Part shown: piece by piece, positions 59,210 through 64,000 of the stretch
Position numbering within the stretch: position 1 is the stretch's first letter
Layout: the number at the start of each line of letters is the position of its first letter
DNA from: Streptomyces cyaneochromogenes
Lineage (GTDB): Bacteria > Actinomycetota > Actinomycetes > Streptomycetales > Streptomycetaceae
DNA length: 64,000 nucleotides
Reading direction: 5' to 3'
Assembly: GCF_003963535.1 (NCBI RefSeq)
Contig: NZ_CP034539.1
Location: forward strand, 4,340,001 to 4,404,000
The notes under the pieces: generated by a model
The model's database searches: none
What the model was told of the DNA's origin: nothing
What the model saw: only the letters and a program-made list of their open reading frames with translations
Program-made: the position numbers and the translations under genes

Positions 59210-59722
59210 CTAGCGCACCCAGCCCGTGAAGCTCTGTCCGAAGGTCTGGGCCTTCTCCGGCGTACGCGGCCGCGTGCCGCCGTCGACCGCGGCCGACACG
59301 GCCCGCACCAGCCACGCGTTGACCGACAGCCCCTCGCGGCTCGCGGCCTCCTCGGCGCGCGCCTTGAGGTGGGCCGGCAGACGCAGGTTGACCCGGGCGG
59401 TGCCGCTCTCGTCGCCCTCGGCCGGGGCCCTGAGCGGTTCGGCGGGCGCGGCCCGCTCCTCGGGAGCACGGTCGTAGGTGGGCGGTGGTGTCACCACGAA
59501 GTCGGGGTCGAGCCCGCGCAGCCGTACGTCGACCGAGCCGGGGGCGAGTTCGCGGGTGATCTCGTCCATCGCGGCGGAGAGCACGTTGAGCATGGTCAGC
59601 CGGGTCGCCGACTCCAGGGGAGCGGTGAGCCTCTCTGCCAGCTCGCGGGCTTCGTCGCCGCCCGCCTCGGCGGCCACCGCGAGTTCGCGGCGGAGGGTGT
59701 CGACATACGGGGTGAGGTCCAT
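59210..59722 (-). CDS. HicB/Arc-type ribbon-helix-helix protein
   Basis: A 170-residue protein with a C-terminal RHH/Arc DNA-binding motif (RVNLRLPAHLKARAEEAASR, EGLSVNAWLVRAVSAAV at about 108-145). The N-terminal 80 residues are helical and may bind a partner. It probably represses its own operon (DUF4097, ABC exporter). TGGCACC repeats just upstream are candidate operator half-sites. No HicA-like toxin is adjacent. Confidence 0.82.
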   Translation of the reverse strand: MDLTPYVDTLRRELAVAAEAGGDEARELAERLTAPLESATRLTMLNVLSAAMDEITRELAPGSVDVRLRGLDPDFVVTPPPTYDRAPEERAAPAEPLRAPAEGDESGTARVNLRLPAHLKARAEEAASREGLSVNAWLVRAVSAAVDGGTRPRTPEKAQTFGQSFTGWVR

Positions 59723-59732
59723 GACGCCATCA

Positions 59733-59897
59733 TGGCACCACACTGGCGCCACCCGCAAGCCGCGAGGCGCCATTCCTGGTGCGGCCCTCGAGAGCACCCT
59801 TCCGACCTGCACAAACACACCGGCACCCACCTGGGCGAATGTGGCACCACGTACACCCACACGCCTTCTGAGGCGCAAAGTGGCACCGGATGGCACC
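59733..59897. promoter_or_regulatory. TGGCACC repeat cluster upstream of the RHH gene
   Basis: TGGCACC occurs at 59733-59739, 59842-59848, 59881-59887 and 59891-59897, the last two exactly 10 bp apart (one helical turn). RHH repressors bind such short tandem sites. The region also carries the promoter of the RHH operon. Confidence 0.55.
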
Positions 59898-59937
59898 GAG
59901 CGACGCCAGATTGACGCCAGCCCTGCGCCACCCGATG

Positions 59938-62900
59938 TCAGGTGCCGCCGGTCCCCGCGTAACGCGCCCGCACCGCCTCGCAGGCCTCGGTGACCGCCGC
60001 CAGGCGAGGGGCGAGGTGGGTGGCGTCCGCGTCGGGGCTGTCCAGGATGTCGGTGAGGACGGCGGCGAGCCTCGCCAGCTCGTCCCAGCCGGGCTCCATG
60101 GCCAGGAGGCCGGCCAGCCCTTGATCGGCCTCGGACCACTCGGCGAGGGCGCAGGCGATGAAGCACCGTGCCTGGGCGCGTTCCAGCTCCCCCAGCTCAT
60201 CGTCCTCGTGCACCAAGCGCGCCAACTCCCGCCAGAGGGGTTCCGCGGCCCGCAGTCCCTCGGACCGGCTCACGGTCGAGGCCAGTTGGAAGGTACCGGT
60301 GAGCGGCTCCGCCTCGCGCAGCCGCTCAGCGATCCGTCGCGCCTGCGCCCAGCGTCCGCTGTGACGGTGCATCTCGATGCGCAGATCGTCCAGGTCGGCG
60401 TCGGGTGCCCCGGCCCCTTCCGCGTCGGCCAGACGGACGGACGCCTCCTCCCGACGGCCGCAGAGCACCAGCACCTCGATGGCCGTGCGGCGGGCCCAGT
60501 CCGTCTCCGACTCCAGAGCGATGCACCGGTCCAGGTCGGCGAGAGCCTGCTCGCTCCGCCCGATCGCCAGACGGACTCGCGCCCGCCGGCCGTAGGCCCA
60601 CCCGTAGTCCGGATCCTGTTCCAGTGCCCGGTGGAATGCGGTGAGCGCCTCGTCGTAGCGGCCGGTGAGCCAGTAGGCATGGCCCAGCTCACCGGCGGCC
60701 CATCCGCCTGCCGTGTCCACCTCGGCGGCTCGCCGAAGGTCCTCGAACCTGCCCTCCTGGTCATCCAGTCCGTCCCTCACCTGGGCTCGCATGACCAACG
60801 CCCAGGTGTAGTCGGGCTCCAGCTCGATGGCACGGCCGAGATCGGCCAGAGCTTCCTCGTGCCGGCCCAGCTCATGCTGGGTCCAGCCGCGGCTCGCGAG
60901 CGCCGAGCTGTAGTCGGGCCTGAGGGCGATCGCCCGGCCGAGCTCGGTGACGGCCTCCTCGAACCTGCCCGTGAGCCGGTAGGCGTCACCGCGTTCCGAG
61001 GCCGCCCAGGGAGAGTCGGGCGCGATGCGGACAGCGCGGTCGAAGTCCGCGAACGCCTCGTCCCACTCCCCCCGTATCCGGCGCAGCCGCGCTCTGCGCA
61101 CGAGCGGCCACACGTGGTCCTCGTCGAGGCTCAGCGCCTGATCGAAGTCGGCGAGTGCCTCGTCGTACTGCCCGAGCTCCTGTCGGCACACCCCTCTGGC
61201 GGTCAGAAACGCCGGATCGGTCGGGTCGAGGGCGACAGCCCGGTCGAAGCCGGCGACGGCTTCCTCGAAACGGCCCGCCATCCGGCAGGTCTGCGCCCGC
61301 TCGGCGATGATCCACTCATCGTCGGGGGTCAGCTCGTCCGCGCGGTCGAGGGCGGCCAGCGCCGCCGGGAAGTCATGGAGGGCTCGGTGGGCAAGACCCC
61401 GGCCGGCGTAGGCCGGGGTCAGCTCCGGATCGAGCTCGATCGCCCGGCCGGAATCGGCCAGGGACAGCTCGTACTTGCCCGCGTGGCGCAGTTCCCTCGC
61501 CCGGAACGTGTACGCGACCGCCCGCCCGTGCGCGTCCAGCCCGGGACGGGACAGGACGAGGTCAGCCAGCTCGGCCATCGCGGTCGCGTCGTCCGCGAGC
61601 GCCTCGCGCAGCAGTCGGCCCCACTCGCGCAGGGTGGGGTCGTCCGTCGCGTCGCCCGCCTCCGCCAGCATCCGCGCCCAGCGGCGACCGGCCACCTCGT
61701 CCGCGGCGCACACCCACACCAGATCCCGCAGTGCCCCGCCGAGCGCGGTGCGCGGGCGGGCGCACAGCGAGTGGTACGTCTCCTCCAACCGCAGCTCGCG
61801 CCACGGCTCGTCCTCCCACTCCGTATAGGCGCGCAGGCCACTCGCCGCCTCCTCGCGCCAGCGCCCGAAGACTCCCGCGAGCCTCTCGTGACGCTCGGAC
61901 CACCCTCGGGGAGAGCGCCGCCGCTGCATCCGGAGCATCGGCTCACGCACCAGGTCGTGATAGCGCAGCCGGTCCCCGCGGTCGTCCACGAACGCCAGGC
62001 CCCGCAGCCAGCCGAAGAGCGGGTCGACGTCCTCGTCCGCGCATTCCACGGCCGCCCGGAAGACATCCACGTCGAGGCGCCGGGGCAGCGCGCAGGCGAG
62101 GGCCACCGCCTTGCGGACGGGATCCTGCTCCCACTTCAGGAAGCGTTCGACGGCCGTGGTGCTGGGGTCACCTATGTCGTCCGGGCCACTGGGACGCTGC
62201 TCGGCCAGGGTCGAGACCAGCACGGGGAGCCCGCCGGTGAGGCGGAGCACCTCCTCGACGACCGGTTCGGCCACCACACCCTTGTCCGCGAGCAGACCGC
62301 GCGCCTCGGCCTCCGTGAACGGGCCGAGCGGTACGTCGGTCATGAAGTCGGCGAAGCCGGCCCAGCGGGCGGTGTCGAAGGGGTGCTGGCCGGCGGTGAC
62401 CACGACGACCGTGGCGGGCAGCGTGCCGTGGCGGTCGGTGGTCATCACCTCGTGCAGCCAGCCGTCGAGGAACGGGCCGGTGCGTTCGTAGGTGTCGAAG
62501 AACAGGACGATCCACGGCGCAGCCGATGCCGCGTCGGACAGCTCCGTGAGCAGCGCCGGCGTGAGTACGCGCTCCGGTGACAGCACCAGCTGCACGTCGT
62601 CCTGGTTACGGAAGCGGACACTGAGCCCGGCCCGCAACCGATCGGCGCCCTGCGCGAGTTGGGCCGCGTCCAGCGCCCCGGCGAAAGCGCCGACCCCCGG
62701 CACCATGCCCAGCCCCACCAACCCGGCCCGCACCACGGCCGTGCTGCCGGCCGACGGTCCCTGCGGCTCGGGCTCCAGCGCGGCGGCAGCGGCCTCCGCC
62801 TCGTGCCGTCGCTCCCGATGGGCGGCCAGCAGCCGCTCCAGGTCCTTGAACCTGTGCCCCTGTGCGGCGAACTGACGACTGATCATCGTCATCGCCTCCG

Positions 62901-63162
62901 GCACACTGCCGACGGTCTCGTCGACGTAGGCGGTGAGCGCCCCCTTCTCCCGGGCCAGTTGCTCCCACTCCCGGACCAGGAAGGTCTTCCCGACCCCCGC
63001 ATTCCCGTGCACATGAAACAGGAACCGGTGCCGCTCGTCCTCCGGCCCAACCTCGAAGTTCGCCCGGAACACGGCCCGTTCGTCGCTGCGGCCCACGAAC
63101 CCGGCACGTCTGCGCCGCGCGATCAGCTCCTGCATCGACGGCCGTGTCGTCCTCACCCGCAC
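59938..63162 (-). CDS. STAND NTPase with C-terminal TPR repeats
   Basis: A 1074-residue signalling ATPase. The NTPase domain has Walker A GNAGVGKT (53-60), Walker B-like WIVLFFDTYERTG (about 216-228), and the STAND GLPV motif LTGGLPVLVSTLAEQ (near 310). A winged-helix-like region follows. From about 560 to 930 at least nine TPR-like repeats occur (EEAVAGFDRAVALDP, DEALADFDQALSLDE, EEALADLGRAIELEP). STAND proteins oligomerise on ligand binding. There is no effector domain at either end, so output may need a partner. Not adjacent to known defence genes. Confidence 0.88.
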   Translation of the reverse strand: MRVRTTRPSMQELIARRRRAGFVGRSDERAVFRANFEVGPEDERHRFLFHVHGNAGVGKTFLVREWEQLAREKGALTAYVDETVGSVPEAMTMISRQFAAQGHRFKDLERLLAAHRERRHEAEAAAAALEPEPQGPSAGSTAVVRAGLVGLGMVPGVGAFAGALDAAQLAQGADRLRAGLSVRFRNQDDVQLVLSPERVLTPALLTELSDAASAAPWIVLFFDTYERTGPFLDGWLHEVMTTDRHGTLPATVVVVTAGQHPFDTARWAGFADFMTDVPLGPFTEAEARGLLADKGVVAEPVVEEVLRLTGGLPVLVSTLAEQRPSGPDDIGDPSTTAVERFLKWEQDPVRKAVALACALPRRLDVDVFRAAVECADEDVDPLFGWLRGLAFVDDRGDRLRYHDLVREPMLRMQRRRSPRGWSERHERLAGVFGRWREEAASGLRAYTEWEDEPWRELRLEETYHSLCARPRTALGGALRDLVWVCAADEVAGRRWARMLAEAGDATDDPTLREWGRLLREALADDATAMAELADLVLSRPGLDAHGRAVAYTFRARELRHAGKYELSLADSGRAIELDPELTPAYAGRGLAHRALHDFPAALAALDRADELTPDDEWIIAERAQTCRMAGRFEEAVAGFDRAVALDPTDPAFLTARGVCRQELGQYDEALADFDQALSLDEDHVWPLVRRARLRRIRGEWDEAFADFDRAVRIAPDSPWAASERGDAYRLTGRFEEAVTELGRAIALRPDYSSALASRGWTQHELGRHEEALADLGRAIELEPDYTWALVMRAQVRDGLDDQEGRFEDLRRAAEVDTAGGWAAGELGHAYWLTGRYDEALTAFHRALEQDPDYGWAYGRRARVRLAIGRSEQALADLDRCIALESETDWARRTAIEVLVLCGRREEASVRLADAEGAGAPDADLDDLRIEMHRHSGRWAQARRIAERLREAEPLTGTFQLASTVSRSEGLRAAEPLWRELARLVHEDDELGELERAQARCFIACALAEWSEADQGLAGLLAMEPGWDELARLAAVLTDILDSPDADATHLAPRLAAVTEACEAVRARYAGTGGT

Positions 63163-63271
63163 CCCCGTACCCCGCAGCCGGTCGCCCGAAAGCCTCGCTC
63201 CGATTCTGGCTCACATCGATTCTGGCTCAATGCGTTCCGAACACACGGCCCGCACAGGGAAGATGACCATC

Positions 63272-63781
63272 ATGCCTACGACACCCCCACGCACCGCCCT
63301 CCGCCTCGCCGCCACCCTCCTCACGGCGACCGCCGCCCTCTACATCACCCTCGTCGCCTTCGGGAACATCACCGATTTCGGGACGAACCAGCAGTTCGTG
63401 CGGCACGTCCTGGCGATGGACACCACGTTCAAGGACGAGGACCTGATGTGGAGAGCCATCACCAGCAAGGGACTTCAGGACGCGGCGTACGTCGCCATCA
63501 TCGTCTGGGAGACCGTCGCCGCCCTCGTGCTCATATACGGCACCTGGCTCTGGTTCCGCCGGGACGACTCGCGTGCCCGCCGCTTCTCCACCTACGGCCT
63601 GCTGATGCTGATGCTGCTGTTCGGCGCCGGGTTCATCGCGATCGGCGGGGAGTGGTTCTCGATGTGGCAGTCCGGGGACTGGAACGGGCTCGACGCGGCG
63701 ACCCGGGTGTTCCTGTTCAGCGGGATCGTGCTGATCGTCAACCACCTGCCCTTCGGGCAGGGACGACAGGCCGACGCCTGA
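63272..63781 (+). CDS. DUF2165 membrane protein
   Basis: A 169-residue membrane protein with four helices and the DUF2165 pattern YITLVAFGNITDFGTNQQFV, DAAYVAIIVWETVAALVLIY and GFIAIGGEWFSMWQSGDWNG. Function unknown. ATG 63272 is about nine bases after AGGGAAG; ATG 63263 is in frame. Divergent from the STAND gene and convergent with the next gene. Confidence 0.87.
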   Translation: MPTTPPRTALRLAATLLTATAALYITLVAFGNITDFGTNQQFVRHVLAMDTTFKDEDLMWRAITSKGLQDAAYVAIIVWETVAALVLIYGTWLWFRRDDSRARRFSTYGLLMLMLLFGAGFIAIGGEWFSMWQSGDWNGLDAATRVFLFSGIVLIVNHLPFGQGRQADA

Positions 63782-63787
63782 CCGGTG

Positions 63788-64000
63788 TCAGTGGCGCAGG
63801 GCCCATTTCTGGACCGACTCCAGGGGCCCTGCCGAGAACCGCCGCAGCCACAGCGTGGAGCCCACCATCAGCACCGCGCAGACCGTGACCCAGAGGCCCA
63901 CGACCCACCACGGGCCCGTGTCGTCCAGCCGCTGCGCGAGGCCCAGCCCGATGCCGTACGAGATCAGCACGCACAGCACGTTCTGGAGAACGTAGCCGGA
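63788..64000 (-). CDS. DUF418-family membrane protein, C-terminal part
   Basis: The last 70 codons of a gene cut by the window edge. VLQNVLCVLISYGIGLGLAQ and two further hydrophobic stretches end in LWLRRFSAGPLESVQKWAL, the conserved DUF418 C-terminus (normally GPLEWLWR). The N-terminal three quarters lie outside the window. Confidence 0.75.
   Translation of the reverse strand, partial: SGYVLQNVLCVLISYGIGLGLAQRLDDTGPWWVVGLWVTVCAVLMVGSTLWLRRFSAGPLESVQKWALRH

Overview
The window is high-GC actinomycete DNA, almost certainly Streptomyces or a close relative. Evidence: strong GC third-position bias, GTG and TTG starts behind GGAGG-type ribosome sites, and typical streptomycete families (XRE regulator plus DUF397, GPP34, DUF5994, actinobacterial AmaP/Asp23 operon, S11 DD-peptidase with a long acidic N-terminal tail, DUF2637/DUF3631 mobile-element proteins). 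No rRNA, complete tRNA or CRISPR array was found.

Region 1 (1-7.8 kb) is an integrated mobile element: tyrosine integrase, XRE repressor, excisionase-like HTH protein, DUF3631 ATPase, DUF2637 membrane protein, MobC-like accessory protein and a MobA/VirD2-type relaxase. No FtsK/TraB-type DNA pump is visible, so it looks mobilizable rather than self-transmissible. A 20-bp operator-like sequence occurs upstream of both the repressor and the excisionase gene. Two iteron-like arrays and an oriT-like inverted repeat lie between the genes.

Region 2 (7.9-19.4 kb) is a stress-signalling island: flavoprotein, a STAS-GNAT fusion, a SpoIIE/PP2C phosphatase, a second STAS protein, three DUF5994 paralogues, an Asp23/AmaP envelope operon with a divergent P10-family gene, and a fatty-acid desaturase behind a sigma-B-like promoter. 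Copied leaders and gene ends show that it grew by duplication and recombination.

Region 3 (19.4-22.3 kb) is a small scarred module between two identical 44-bp 3' fragments of a tRNA-Arg(CCU) gene. It holds a frameshifted gene, a fragment of a ferric-reductase-like gene and a Uma2-family nuclease.

Region 4 (22.4-33.3 kb) is redox and small-molecule metabolism: an XRE regulator divergent from two SDR oxidoreductases and a tautomerase; an ECF41 sigma factor with AhpD-like, DoxX and NmrA-like genes, two of them behind near-ideal ECF41 promoters; then a second XRE regulator with Atu4866-domain and amidohydrolase genes.

Region 5 (33.3-64 kb) looks more like ordinary chromosome: orphan sugar-binding lipoprotein, His-rich secreted protein, ferric-reductase-like flavocytochrome, S-adenosyl methyltransferase, MFS/ArsR pair, glutathione peroxidase, MerR regulator, large membrane protein, DD-carboxypeptidase, GPP34, XRE/DUF397 pair, SDR, sodium:solute symporter, ADP-ribosylglycohydrolase, DrrAB-like ABC exporter, DUF4097 protein, Arc-like protein, a large STAND NTPase with TPR repeats, DUF2165, and a DUF418 gene cut by the window edge. 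Several regulators here have recognisable operator palindromes.
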